Positions 1 to 9,545 of a stretch of 64,000 nucleotides of DNA are shown here, one piece after another. Under the pieces are notes generated by a model. That model was given only the letters and a program-made list of their open reading frames with translations, searched no databases and had not been told where the DNA came from. The stretch's first letter is position 1; each line of letters starts with the position of its first letter. The position numbers were made by a program, and so were the translations under genes. The stretch is from assembly GCF_002836255.1 (NCBI RefSeq), contig NZ_PJAU01000050.1:26423-90422 (forward strand), written 5' to 3'. The stretch comes from Colwellia sp. 75C3. GTDB taxonomy: Bacteria; Pseudomonadota; Gammaproteobacteria; Enterobacterales; Alteromonadaceae.

Positions 1-794
1 ACTAGCGCAATAATCAAACCTAGCACTGAATTACTCGCCGAGTTAAACGCAATAATTTCTTCCAATAGATCACTAAGCCACATCAGAATAAAAAAGGTAA
101 AACTAATGCCAAGCTGGGCTAATATCCGAGGGTCATGTTTGGTGAGGTGAGATACTAACGCCACACCTGCTGGCCATACAGCAAAGAGTAAGCTCATACT
201 AAAAGCGCTAACAAACAGTTGGCTTATATTTGTTTCTGTTGGTTGGTTCAAATAGGCAATATTAGCTGCGATAAGTATAAACAAAGCAATACTAGTAAAT
301 ACTGCAACAGGGTGACGAATTAAATCAATTAGAGACTCGAACGGGCTAAAGGCAATAGTATCGGCAACTCTATGGTTCTTGAAAAGGATCCTTAACTGAC
401 TTTTCCCTAAAACAATCACATCACCATCATTAAGTACTTGTTGATGGGCATCTTGCTTTTTACATTCACTGTTTTCTAAGCTTGTGCCATTAACTGAATT
501 ATTATCATTAATACGCCAATCGTCTTGAGAATAGCTTAACGATAAATGCTGAGGGCAAATATGTGGGTCAGTTAAAATGATATCATTTTGATAATTTCTA
601 CCAATGGTAATATTATTTTGGTTTAGTCTATGACGATGCAACAACTTATGATTACGGGTGATTTCTTCAATAATAATCTCACCTTGCTCTATCGGTAAGT
701 CATCATTTTCAACTGGCATTGTTGTCTCTGTTTCAATGATCCCAATTTGAGCATCTTTCATCACGTCCATATCTACTTCCTTGCCTATTTCCAT
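1..794 (-). CDS. FHA-domain membrane protein, C-terminus cut by window edge
   Basis: Reads right to left from an ATG at 794 and runs off the left edge with no stop, so 264 codons are visible. Residues ~45-135 look like a forkhead-associated domain: a hydrophobic start, a GRNYQND stretch (the usual G-R core), then H-L-S and an N-S-V-N-G-T-S motif, which normally bind phosphothreonine. After ~residue 160 come at least three hydrophobic segments separated by short loops, so it is probably an inner-membrane protein with a cytoplasmic FHA domain. Its start overlaps the end of the upstream serine protease gene by 10 bp, so the two are probably translationally coupled. The partner kinase and the function are not evident. 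Confidence 0.85.
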   Translation of the reverse strand, partial: MEIGKEVDMDVMKDAQIGIIETETTMPVENDDLPIEQGEIIIEEITRNHKLLHRHRLNQNNITIGRNYQNDIILTDPHICPQHLSLSYSQDDWRINDNNSVNGTSLENSECKKQDAHQQVLNDGDVIVLGKSQLRILFKNHRVADTIAFSPFESLIDLIRHPVAVFTSIALFILIAANIAYLNQPTETNISQLFVSAFSMSLLFAVWPAGVALVSHLTKHDPRILAQLGISFTFFILMWLSDLLEEIIAFNSASNSVLGLIIAL

Positions 795-2056
795 GATACC
801 GCCTCCATAAACTTACCGGTAAATTCCATAGCATTCTCTTGGCTAACACCGGCTAAAGTAAAGTGACTTACTAAAGCTTGCTGGTTTTTATCGACACTAG
901 CACCTAAGTACAAAACATCAAACAAACCAGGGAAGTCTTTGTAAGCGCGAGTACAGAAAACGCTTTTGTTGGTAATGCTCTTACTTGTATTAGCAGTACT
1001 GGAAGGCGTAATTAAATCATTGTTACACTGGTATTCACTGACATCATTTTTGCTCGCTCTATTACCGCTACCAGCTCGAGCTATTTGTTTTTGATATAAA
1101 TGATAAAATTTATTATCACTTAAGTTTTTTGCCTGCATATAGCGAAATTCAATTTCGACACTGCCGGTAAAAAAGTGTGATGAAATATAGGTGTTTTCAT
1201 CTAAAGAACAATTAGCAATGGCAGCTAAAATAAGCGCATCTTTTTTATCCGCATTGGAATCCCCCCAACAGCGAATAAAGGGTACTTCAATAACAGGGAA
1301 CATTGCCTTACCGGCAAGTTCTTTACTTTGCCAAGTATTATTAAGCAGTGCTTTCATCAGTTTATTTTGATTTGAAAATAACTGTGCTGCCATTTGTTGC
1401 TTTATATCTTCAGGTGCTTCTTTGTTGTAATCGTGAAATAGTTTAACCAACTTCTCGTGTGGAACTAAGAAGCCAATTTGATTGCCAGAGGTAGCGACAT
1501 TGATGCCCACGACCTGTTCAGATTTATTAACGACAGGTCCGCCACTCATACCTGAATTAATAGAGCCGGTAAAATGAATACGCTCATTGAAGGATTCTTT
1601 TTTTAAACCATTATAAGTACCAGGTACCACAATCATGCCTAAATCATGAGGATTACCTAAAGCAAATAACTTCTCACCTTTAATGGGTTTTGTATCCGAA
1701 AGCCTGAAGTAGGGCATGTCACCGTCAACCTGACGTTTTACTAACGCTAAATCATTAATAACATCGACACTTACCAAGTCCATTTCAGCAGTGTTGCCTT
1801 GGTGATCTAAGTACTCAATACGATATTTTTCTGGGTGGCGCGCATAGCTAGATATTACATGGTAGTTAGTCGCAATAATCCCATCTTTACTGATTTGAAA
1901 ACCTGATCCGATAGACGATTTCTCCCCGCTGGCTTTATCAATTAGTTTAATTTGATAAAGGGATGGGGTGAGTTGAGCAAATATTTCTTCTGCTTGCTCA
2001 GAAGCAAAAGTAGTGTGACTTAATAGTATAAAAACTAAGGTAAAAAAAGCTTTCAT
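785..2056 (-). CDS. Secreted trypsin-like serine protease (S1 family, DegP-like core)
   Basis: 423 aa with an N-terminal signal peptide ending near FAS (residue ~19), so it should be periplasmic or exported. The catalytic triad is visible: His66 in NYH, Asp102 in NDLALVK and Ser171 in GMSGGP. This is the layout of the S1C/HtrA protease core. No PDZ domain follows; the C-terminal ~200 residues are unlike HtrA and contain several cysteines that could form disulphides. The coding sequence ends 10 bp inside the FHA gene start, suggesting an operon in which a membrane FHA protein and a periplasmic protease act together. The substrate is unknown. Confidence 0.88.
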   Translation of the reverse strand: MKAFFTLVFILLSHTTFASEQAEEIFAQLTPSLYQIKLIDKASGEKSSIGSGFQISKDGIIATNYHVISSYARHPEKYRIEYLDHQGNTAEMDLVSVDVINDLALVKRQVDGDMPYFRLSDTKPIKGEKLFALGNPHDLGMIVVPGTYNGLKKESFNERIHFTGSINSGMSGGPVVNKSEQVVGINVATSGNQIGFLVPHEKLVKLFHDYNKEAPEDIKQQMAAQLFSNQNKLMKALLNNTWQSKELAGKAMFPVIEVPFIRCWGDSNADKKDALILAAIANCSLDENTYISSHFFTGSVEIEFRYMQAKNLSDNKFYHLYQKQIARAGSGNRASKNDVSEYQCNNDLITPSSTANTSKSITNKSVFCTRAYKDFPGLFDVLYLGASVDKNQQALVSHFTLAGVSQENAMEFTGKFMEAVSWK

Positions 2057-2262
2057 TCATCTTCCTGTTGATAACCTATTCAGCCATTGTGACAGTAAAT
2101 TTACATTTGTCACCCATAAATCACCTTGCTTGATTTAAGTCATAGTTTCCCTTGTTGAAGACGCGTATGATTTTTATTCTATATCTATCGTTCCACACCA
2201 TAATGCAGCATTGAGTGGAATGGTTATAATTGCCTAGTCAATTTTCTATTAAAGAGGTTTGT

Positions 2263-3162
2263 GTGAAAAAATTTATCAGTATTGTCAGTGCATTGGTATT
2301 GAGCGGCTTTGCTCATCTAGCAAGTGCTAGCGATGAGCTTTGCCTTGCCAGCAATAACGACTGTACTTTCGTTTTGTTAAGTCAAAAAGTCAGTGAAACA
2401 GTGGGTGAGACAATTAGTAAGGTGGAGACTTCTCACCATAAAGGAAAAATATCTCAAGGCTCATCATTTACCGAAGAAAATGAAATGCTGTTACTGGTGA
2501 ATGAAGAAAGAGCAAAACAACGCTTATCACCTTTTTCTACCTTTAAAATCACGAATAGTTTAATTGCTCTTGATACTAAGTTGATTGTTAATACAGAACA
2601 AAGCTTAACTTTTGATAAAGATAAATATCCAGTGCAAGGGTGGTGGCCATCGGTTTGGAAACTACCAACATACAATCTTGCCAGCGCATTTAAATTCTCT
2701 ATGGTGGCTATTTACCGTCAAATGGCAACGGATATAGGGCAAGAGACCATGCAGTCTTATGTCTCAAGCTTTGAGTACGGCAACCAAGACATCTCTTCAG
2801 GATTAGATAGTTTTTGGCTAAATGGTAGTATGCAAATATCAGCTATTGAACAAGTACTATTTTTACAAAAAATGCATCGAGGCCAACTATCGATAAGCAA
2901 AGACAGTATTGATACGCTAAAAGAAATCATGCTGGTTGAAAAAAACGCTAACTACTCGCTCTACGCAAAAACAGGAGCAGGTAGAGCTAATGATAAAGAT
3001 AAAAGCAGTAAAGCGATGTTAGGTTGGTATGTTGGTTTTGTTGAAAATGATAAAGGTGTGCATTATTTCGCCTTTAACTTTACCCGAGAAAACTATAAAA
3101 AAATGAAAGCTGTCCGTATTAAAATAGCCAGAAATCATTTGAAAAAAGCAGGTGTTATTTAG
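2263..3162 (+). CDS. Class D (OXA-type) beta-lactamase family protein
   Basis: Serine beta-lactamase or penicillin-recognising protein, exported by a signal peptide (VKKFISIVSALVLSG, cleavage near ASA). Numbering from the GTG at 2263 gives the class D motifs in order: S92-T-F-K95 (acylated Ser plus the Lys that is carboxylated in OXA enzymes), S146-M-V, Y172-G-N, a Trp at 185 and K236-T-G. Length (299 aa) is near the family norm. The GTG is chosen because AAAGAGG ends 5 nt before it and the signal peptide starts there; a TTG start at 2230 would add 11 residues. All motif residues are present, so it should be active. A chromosomal OXA homologue in a marine bacterium need not imply clinical resistance. 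Confidence 0.9.
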   Translation: MKKFISIVSALVLSGFAHLASASDELCLASNNDCTFVLLSQKVSETVGETISKVETSHHKGKISQGSSFTEENEMLLLVNEERAKQRLSPFSTFKITNSLIALDTKLIVNTEQSLTFDKDKYPVQGWWPSVWKLPTYNLASAFKFSMVAIYRQMATDIGQETMQSYVSSFEYGNQDISSGLDSFWLNGSMQISAIEQVLFLQKMHRGQLSISKDSIDTLKEIMLVEKNANYSLYAKTGAGRANDKDKSSKAMLGWYVGFVENDKGVHYFAFNFTRENYKKMKAVRIKIARNHLKKAGVI

Positions 3163-3329
3163 TCTTTTACGCTTGTCTCTTCACCCTTATTTGACCTAGC
3201 GCAAGTAAGCAACTTTTAGGGTGCGACACTTTGTCGCACATTGCCCATTTCCCTTTGTTTTCAAATGTAATCACTTACAAAATAGCGGTATACCTAAATT
3301 TATTTAATATTACCCGTAAGTGAATCACT

Positions 3330-5543
3330 ATGAATTTTACTCTAAAACCTCTTGCTATCGCGATTAACCTGATTGTATTAAGTAGTTGTGCTTTAGCACT
3401 GCCAGTCTTAGCATTCAATTCTTCAGCAAATATGGCCCAAGGCACTATTAAAGATATTGAAGTTATCACTATCTCAAATCAGCGTCATAATACCCTAGAT
3501 GATAATCAAAGTTATGCGCAAGGAAAAACCACTGAAGCTGATTTAGCTAATTGGTTAGCTTCAGTACCAGGCGCAAATATTAATAGCAATGGCCCTATTA
3601 CTGGTATCGCACAATATCGTGGTTTATTTGGTGATAGAGTAGCAACCTCCCTTGATGGCCACCCTATTGTTGGTGCAGGCCCTAATGCGATGGATACGCC
3701 GTTAAGTTATTCAACACCACTTATTGTTGATTCAATGACGGTTTACCGTGGTATTGCACCCGTCTCTGCGGGCATGAATACGCTAGGTGGCGCTATTGAT
3801 ATTAAAATGCGTAAAGCAGAAGTGATTGGCTCAGACACCACTCAAGTTAGTGGTGATTTACAGGCCGGCTATCGTAGTAACAATAGTGCTAGTACACTTT
3901 CTGGTGTTACTAATATTGCTAAAGGCGATGTTGCTGTACTGCTTTATGGTAATACCCAAGCGGGTGATGATATGGAAAGTGGTGACGGTACTGTAATAGC
4001 CCCCACTGAATTTGATAAAACCCAAGCAGGTTTTGATATCAGACACTCAGTTGAAAGTAACACCATTGGTTTAAGTTATCACTACACCAAAACGACCGGC
4101 TCAGGTACGCCGGCGCTACCGATGGATATTGAGTATATTGAAAGTCAGCGCATCAACGTAGATGGTGACTTTCTTATGGGAGAGTGGCAAGGAGAATGGT
4201 CGCTTGGTTATCTCGATGCCGATCACGGTATGACTAATTTTCTTATGCGCGCTCATGATCCAATGAAAAAACGTCGTAATACCGCAATTGCAGATACCAC
4301 TGATTTTAAATTCGTATTAAATCGTGAATTGAGCTTTGGTGACTTTTCTTTAGGTGAAATAGCGTTTGGCATTGATGGCTACATGGCGACCCATGACTCT
4401 GTTATCACGAACCCAAGTAACGATATGTTTGAGGTTGTTAACTTTAACAACGTCACAGATGATCGTGTTGCCTTTTTTACCGAGTGGCAAAATACATATC
4501 GCCAAACAACTATCCAGTTAGGTGTACGAGTAAAACATGCGAAATCGAATGCTGATGAAGTTCACGGCAATATGCCAATGAACATGACGATGGGTGACAT
4601 GAACTCAGGTATGGGCGATATGCCTGCTATGGATTCTGGCATGGCAATGCCTAGCATGGGTACTTTAATGAGTGATCTTGAGGATGACTTTAATAATGCC
4701 GACCGTGAAGTGTCAGATACTAACGTTGATGTTGCCCTTAGTACAGAGACTCAACTCAGTGAGTCATTATCACTTTATATTGGTGCAGGTGTTAAAAACC
4801 GCGCGCCATCGTATCAAGAGCGTTACTTGTGGACACCAATGGAAGCCACTGGTGGTTTAGCTGATGGTCATACTTATATTGGTGACATTAATCTTGAATC
4901 AGAAACCGCTTATCAAGGTGACCTTGGCTTAACGTGGCAAAGTAGCGACTTCATGATTGCGCCGCATGTCTTTTATCAAAATATTGATAATTACATTCAA
5001 GGTACGCCAATGGGAATGGACGATATGGCGGCTTCTTCCATGGCATCAATGATGTCAGGCGATGATAACGCACTTAAATTTAGTAATGTTGATGCTAAGT
5101 TATACGGTGCGGATGTTAACTGGTATTACAATATTAATGATAGCTTCCAATTATCTGGTATTGCCAGCTACGTCAAAGGTGAACGTCGTGATATTGATGA
5201 CAACCTTTATCGTATTGCACCACTTAATGGCCAAGTAAGCTTTACTTATCATAGTGATAATATCATTGGTAACGTAACGTTAATCGCCGTAGCAGCACAA
5301 AATGATGTCTCTGAAACAAATACCGAGCAGGCTACCGCCGGTTACGGTTTAGTTAACATTGATGTCGAATATTTCGTAAGCAATGATTTTACCCTACGTG
5401 GCGGTGTTGATAACTTACTTGATAGAGAATATCAAAATCACTTAGGTGGCTATAACCGCGTTAAAGAAATGGGTACGCCAGTGATGACAAGATTACCTAG
5501 CGAAGGTATGAGTGCTTGGATTGAGGCAACCTATTCTTTTTAA
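3330..5543 (+). CDS. TonB-dependent outer-membrane receptor with Met-rich loops, probable copper receptor
   Basis: 737 aa: signal peptide (1-~35), a likely TonB-box-like segment around DIEVITIS (42-49), a plug domain (~60-165, with the typical Y-R-G-L-F-G-D-R and G-G-A-I-D-I pieces), then a beta-barrel ending in the usual aromatic terminus (ATYSF). Two loops stand out. Residues ~412-449 hold twelve methionines plus His and Asp, and ~558-577 hold six more. Met-rich extracellular loops are known Cu-binding features of outer-membrane copper receptors of the OprC/NosA type, so copper uptake or sensing is the best guess. It stands alone, with no metallochaperone next to it. The start ATG fits the signal peptide. 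Confidence 0.88.
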   Translation: MNFTLKPLAIAINLIVLSSCALALPVLAFNSSANMAQGTIKDIEVITISNQRHNTLDDNQSYAQGKTTEADLANWLASVPGANINSNGPITGIAQYRGLFGDRVATSLDGHPIVGAGPNAMDTPLSYSTPLIVDSMTVYRGIAPVSAGMNTLGGAIDIKMRKAEVIGSDTTQVSGDLQAGYRSNNSASTLSGVTNIAKGDVAVLLYGNTQAGDDMESGDGTVIAPTEFDKTQAGFDIRHSVESNTIGLSYHYTKTTGSGTPALPMDIEYIESQRINVDGDFLMGEWQGEWSLGYLDADHGMTNFLMRAHDPMKKRRNTAIADTTDFKFVLNRELSFGDFSLGEIAFGIDGYMATHDSVITNPSNDMFEVVNFNNVTDDRVAFFTEWQNTYRQTTIQLGVRVKHAKSNADEVHGNMPMNMTMGDMNSGMGDMPAMDSGMAMPSMGTLMSDLEDDFNNADREVSDTNVDVALSTETQLSESLSLYIGAGVKNRAPSYQERYLWTPMEATGGLADGHTYIGDINLESETAYQGDLGLTWQSSDFMIAPHVFYQNIDNYIQGTPMGMDDMAASSMASMMSGDDNALKFSNVDAKLYGADVNWYYNINDSFQLSGIASYVKGERRDIDDNLYRIAPLNGQVSFTYHSDNIIGNVTLIAVAAQNDVSETNTEQATAGYGLVNIDVEYFVSNDFTLRGGVDNLLDREYQNHLGGYNRVKEMGTPVMTRLPSEGMSAWIEATYSF

Positions 5544-5743
5544 ACTTATTTTGAACAAATGTACTATTGAACTTTGTTGATAGGGCTTCTTTCCTCTGTT
5601 TTTAGACTATTATTATTAATAACCGTCTAATTATTAATATTGCTTTTTGATTGTGTCGCTATGTTAAAGATAATGATAAAAGCACGGTTAGTACTAGAAC
5701 AATTAGGTGAGAATATATATTTCCAATGAAGAAGGAAGTCCCT

Positions 5744-7606
5744 ATGAGTTTATTAAAATTCACTGCTTCAGCACTAACAGTTGCTGTTTTATCGAGTGTT
5801 TCAGCTAATTCAATGGCAGAGCGCTTTATCATTCAAGTTGATAATAATAACAAAGGTGTCGTTAAAGCTCTGGCTAAAAAATTAGGTGGCGATGTGCACC
5901 TTGATGCCCATGGTTTTATCGCTGCAAGTTTTGCAGGCAAGGATCTTACTCAAGTAAAAGGACTTCTTAGTAACCCACATATCAAATTAATTGAAGTCGA
6001 TCAAAAACGTCATTTAATGTCACTTCCTTATAATGATGTACTTTCAACGGAGGTTGGCTCGTCGCAAATCACCCCTTACGCTGTCTATCAATCCCAAGCT
6101 GATCAGTTAAGCTTTGATCCTGGTATTGGCATCAAAGTTTGCATCATTGATTCTGGTATTGGGAGAAATACTGACGACGAAGGCGAATATCACCCCGATT
6201 TTAATTGGGCCAATATTTCAGGCACTAATGATTCAGGCACTGGCGATTGGTTTGAGCATGGCGGCCCTCATGGTACTCATGTTGCAGGTACTGTTGCCGC
6301 AAAAAATAATGGTGTCGGTGTCGTTGGTATGGCACCCGGTGTTTACCTTCATATAGTTAAAGTATTTAATGAGAGCGGTTGGGGATACTCTTCAGATTTA
6401 GCTAAAGCAGCCAATGATTGCTCTGGCGCTGATATCATTAGTATGAGCCTTGGTGGTGGTGGTACTAATAGCACTGAGGAAAACGCATTTAAGAACTTTA
6501 CTGATGCTGGCGGTTTAGTGTTAGCGGCGGCAGGTAACGACAGCAACAATGTTCGTTCATACCCGGCAGGCTATTCATCAGTCATGATGATTGGGGCAAA
6601 TGATGCGGACAATAATATTGCTAATTTTTCACAATACCCAAGTTGTGATATCACCACCGGCAGAGGAAAAAATCGTAAAACGGTATCTGATGAAACTAGA
6701 TGTGTTGAAGTCACCGCTGGTGGCGTTAATACCTTATCAACTTATCCGGAAGGTTTAGCAAGAACGGCGAGTTTAACGGCAACCTCAGGAAGTGATACTC
6801 AGAGTATTTATTATGCCTCATCGGTGATGGAAAACTCAGGTACAGCTAATGCAGAAACCTACCCAATGGGGACTGCAGGAACAACGGATGAGGGGGCTAG
6901 TGGTAAAATTTGTCTCATTGATAGAGGAGACAATATATCTTTTCAAACCAAAGTACTTAATTGTGAAAGCTCTGGTGGTTTAGGTGCCATTATTATTAAT
7001 AATGTTGAGGGCATGTTATATGGAACTTTAGGAAGCCCTAACGGAACAAGCATTCCTGCGGTTGGTGCGGCATTGGCCGATAGAACAGCACTGAATGCTT
7101 CAAGCAGTGCTGCTGTTAGCATCACCAGCTCAGATTATGGCTATATGAGTGGTACTTCCATGGCTACACCTGCTGTTGCAGGCGTTGCTGCTTTAGTTTG
7201 GTCACATAACACTGGCTGTACTGGTATTGATATTCGCAATGCGTTAAAAGCAACGGCACAAGATGGTGGTGTTTCAGGAAAAGATGTTCATTTTGGTTAT
7301 GGTATTGTGCAAGCAAAAGCCGCCAGTGAATATTTAACCGCTGAGGGCTGTGGTATTATTACGGATCCTGAGCCTATAGATGATATTACTTTAACGGCTA
7401 GTTTTAAAGGAAAGAAAGTGAACTTATCTTGGTCTGGTCTAGCAGGTACTGTTGTTGACATATTTCGAAATGGTATAAACATTTCGACCACAGCCAATGA
7501 TGGCAGTTATAATGATCGTATAAATGAAAATGTTAATTCATATACCTATCAGGTGTGTGAAGAAGGCACCGAAGTTTGTAGTGAATTTGTTACTGTTGAT
7601 TTTTAA
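5744..7606 (+). CDS. Secreted subtilisin-like serine protease (S8) with PA insert
   Basis: 620 aa from the ATG at 5744, chosen because AAGAAGGAAG lies just upstream; an ATG at 5726 in the same frame overlaps that ribosome-binding site. Signal peptide ends near SMA. Residues ~25-95 look like an I9-type propeptide inhibitor. Catalytic residues: Asp136 (IIDSGIG), His176 (HGTHVAGT), oxyanion Asn265 (AAAGND) and Ser472 (GTSMATP). A protease-associated (PA) domain is inserted between Asn and Ser, with CLIDRGD and a G-A-I-I-I-N-N stretch. The last ~70 residues resemble a fibronectin-III-like domain. Such enzymes are extracellular scavenging proteases in marine bacteria. A strong terminator follows directly. 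Confidence 0.92.
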   Translation: MSLLKFTASALTVAVLSSVSANSMAERFIIQVDNNNKGVVKALAKKLGGDVHLDAHGFIAASFAGKDLTQVKGLLSNPHIKLIEVDQKRHLMSLPYNDVLSTEVGSSQITPYAVYQSQADQLSFDPGIGIKVCIIDSGIGRNTDDEGEYHPDFNWANISGTNDSGTGDWFEHGGPHGTHVAGTVAAKNNGVGVVGMAPGVYLHIVKVFNESGWGYSSDLAKAANDCSGADIISMSLGGGGTNSTEENAFKNFTDAGGLVLAAAGNDSNNVRSYPAGYSSVMMIGANDADNNIANFSQYPSCDITTGRGKNRKTVSDETRCVEVTAGGVNTLSTYPEGLARTASLTATSGSDTQSIYYASSVMENSGTANAETYPMGTAGTTDEGASGKICLIDRGDNISFQTKVLNCESSGGLGAIIINNVEGMLYGTLGSPNGTSIPAVGAALADRTALNASSSAAVSITSSDYGYMSGTSMATPAVAGVAALVWSHNTGCTGIDIRNALKATAQDGGVSGKDVHFGYGIVQAKAASEYLTAEGCGIITDPEPIDDITLTASFKGKKVNLSWSGLAGTVVDIFRNGINISTTANDGSYNDRINENVNSYTYQVCEEGTEVCSEFVTVDF

Positions 7607-7653
7607 ACACTGCAAAAGTAATTAGTCATCCTTAATTAGATGCAAAAAAAGTG

Positions 7654-7685
7654 AAAAAGCCAAGACTTTAGGTCTTGGCTTTTTT
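7654..7685 (+). terminator. Rho-independent terminator of the subtilase gene
   Basis: A perfect 13-bp stem: AAAAAGCCAAGAC (7654-7666) pairs with GTCTTGGCTTTTT (7672-7684), with a 5-nt loop and a T run on the + strand. It lies 48 bp after the subtilase stop codon. Confidence 0.93.
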
Positions 7686-7912
7686 ATGGATACTCTATTT
7701 ATCTGATGATAGCGATAGCGTTTATTCTCTCAGTTTACCCCTCTTTATTAAAATCGATGATCCCTTCAACAAGCACCGTAATATTTGCTAGCTTATTACT
7801 CGGTGAAATGGATCTGTATTCATTAATGTCTTAGCGTAATAAGACGAAAATGAGATACACCTAAACCTTATTTAGGTGTTTGCAATACGGACCATTTGTT
7901 CGGAGATTTATT
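7686..7912. other. Intergenic stretch, no intact gene
   Basis: No credible gene. On the minus strand 7738-7827 there is a short open frame ending in TAA that could be a decayed 3' end, but I recognise nothing in it. An inverted repeat ACACCTAAA/TTTAGGTGT sits at 7857-7879 without a convincing T tract. Confidence 0.4.
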
Positions 7913-8000
7913 CACCTAAATGACAAGTAATCGCCCAAATATTGCAAAGGTGTACATAACCAAACTCCAGTAGTTCATCGCATTCAAATTCATTCTGGAA
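7913..8000 (-). pseudogene. Remnant of the 3' end of an EAL-domain gene
   Basis: Read on the minus strand, this stretch matches base by base, with substitutions and at least one frameshift, the last ~30 codons of the EAL gene at 15272-17863. Both contain GCGATGAACTA followed by TTTGGTTATGTA and end at an equivalent stop. In the intact gene this encodes the C-D-E-L-Q-G-F end of the EAL domain; here the frame is broken after E-C-D-E-L. It is a dead fragment of a paralogous phosphodiesterase gene. From 8001 to 8310 I see only A+T-rich sequence with small inverted repeats (for example AAAATACT/AGTATTTT near 8100) and the upstream region of the next gene. Confidence 0.65.
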
Positions 8001-8310
8001 ATAATGGATGCAACTTACTGCCCAGTGCTGATCATATTCCACTCGTTACTTCAGCAGTAATCACTAACATTACGTTCTATCTTAGGCGTAGTATGCCTAA
8101 AATACTGTTTTGAGTATTTTACTAAATAGAATGATTTTTAGGATAGCATTTCATCTCCAGTAGCATTACGATAAATTAAAGCATGTTTCATAGAGCTAGA
8201 ATGCTAAGTGATGTATTTCACTCATTTGGTGTAAGTACAAAACTAATAAAATATTAGCTTTATAAAACCGTCCATTTAATTATTTACCGAAATAAAAGTA
8301 AGGTCGCACC

Positions 8311-9441
8311 ATGGAACGAAGAGAATTTATTAAAAACATTGGTTTAGGTGTTTCAGCTAGTACGTTAATGGCATGTGCTGCGCCAATAAAAATGATAGCG
8401 GCACAGCCAGAAAAACGGCTATTTATCGATGGCTTATCGTTTGTTCCTTCCGACCATAATGATATTGAAGCGTCAGGTTTAAATGCTTTTATTGCAGATA
8501 TTTCTGATATTGAAGCAATTGCGAGACCTGATGGAAGTATGAACTATAAACGTACCTATCAAGCATGTATGAAAAGTATTAAGGAGAAAAAGACACAATT
8601 AGAGTCTTCTCCTGAAATATTTATGATTGCAAAGTCAGGGAAAGATATAGAGACAGCGAGAAAAAATAATCAGTGTGCGGTGTTTTTACAAATTCAAGGT
8701 GCAGACTGTGTGGAAGATGGGTTGCAGCAAGTTGATGAGTTTTATGAGCAAGGACTTAGAGTTCTACAACTTACCCATCACTATAATAATGTATATGCAG
8801 GAGGGGCGTTAAGTGTCGGTAATGCGGGCTTATCAAATGAGGGTTTAGCGCTTATTGATAAGTTAGAAGCAAAACATATGTTAATAGACTTATCTCATTC
8901 TAGTGATGCTAGTGCAGAACAATCTTTAGCCCGAGCTAAAGGGCCTATTGTACAAACACATGGTGCAGCACGTGCCATTATTAATAATTCTCGTTGTTCC
9001 CCCGATCATATCATTAAAGGCATAGCTGAAAGTGGCGGCGTTTTTGGTGTATTTATGATGTCTTGGTGGTTAACTAATGAAAAAGTACCTCGATCTGAGC
9101 ACTATATAAATCATTTAAAGCATATTAAAAATATTGCAGGAGCGGATGCAGTTGCAATCGCAAATGACTACCCCTTAAGAGGTCATGAAAAAGCATTAGC
9201 TTCAGGAAATAATAACAAAATTGCTATCGATGGCTACAAACAATGGTGGGAATCTATTGGGAAAACAGGCGTGTTAGGTTTTGAGCGAGAAGCAAACCAC
9301 ATTATCATCCCTGAACTTAATCATATTAAACGTATGCACTCGATAGAATATTTATTAACAAAATCTGGGTTTACTAGTAATGAAATTGATAAAGTGATGG
9401 GGCAGAATTGGCAAAGAGTACTTAATGATGTGCTTGTTTAA
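8311..9441 (+). CDS. M19 (renal dipeptidase-like) family protein with divergent metal site
   Basis: 376 aa. The N-terminus has a twin-arginine-like motif (RREFIK) and a following hydrophobic stretch with LMAC, so it may be Tat-exported and possibly lipidated. The body follows the membrane-dipeptidase fold: L-T-H-H-Y-N-N (154-160), D-L-S-H (His196), T-H-G (His217) and I-A-N-D (283-286). These match the family's two downstream metal histidines. However, the normal N-terminal H-x-D pair is replaced (I-D-G-L-S-F, 39-44), and the bridging Glu appears as Gln in LQIQGAD (~129). Activity on dipeptides is therefore uncertain. It could be an inactive or altered-specificity amidohydrolase. Confidence 0.75.
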   Translation: MERREFIKNIGLGVSASTLMACAAPIKMIAAQPEKRLFIDGLSFVPSDHNDIEASGLNAFIADISDIEAIARPDGSMNYKRTYQACMKSIKEKKTQLESSPEIFMIAKSGKDIETARKNNQCAVFLQIQGADCVEDGLQQVDEFYEQGLRVLQLTHHYNNVYAGGALSVGNAGLSNEGLALIDKLEAKHMLIDLSHSSDASAEQSLARAKGPIVQTHGAARAIINNSRCSPDHIIKGIAESGGVFGVFMMSWWLTNEKVPRSEHYINHLKHIKNIAGADAVAIANDYPLRGHEKALASGNNNKIAIDGYKQWWESIGKTGVLGFEREANHIIIPELNHIKRMHSIEYLLTKSGFTSNEIDKVMGQNWQRVLNDVLV

Positions 9442-9545
9442 AACGAATATAGCATTATTTTCAGTGATTAAAATACTGGTTTTATACTGTTCACCATTTG
9501 AAGGTATTAGATATTCAAATGGTTTTTATTAATAAGGATATTTGA

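Noticed and set aside
7857..7879. ACACCTAAA/TTTAGGTGT hairpin as terminator
   Set aside because: No T tract and a stronger terminator already lies at 7654; left as a plain inverted repeat.
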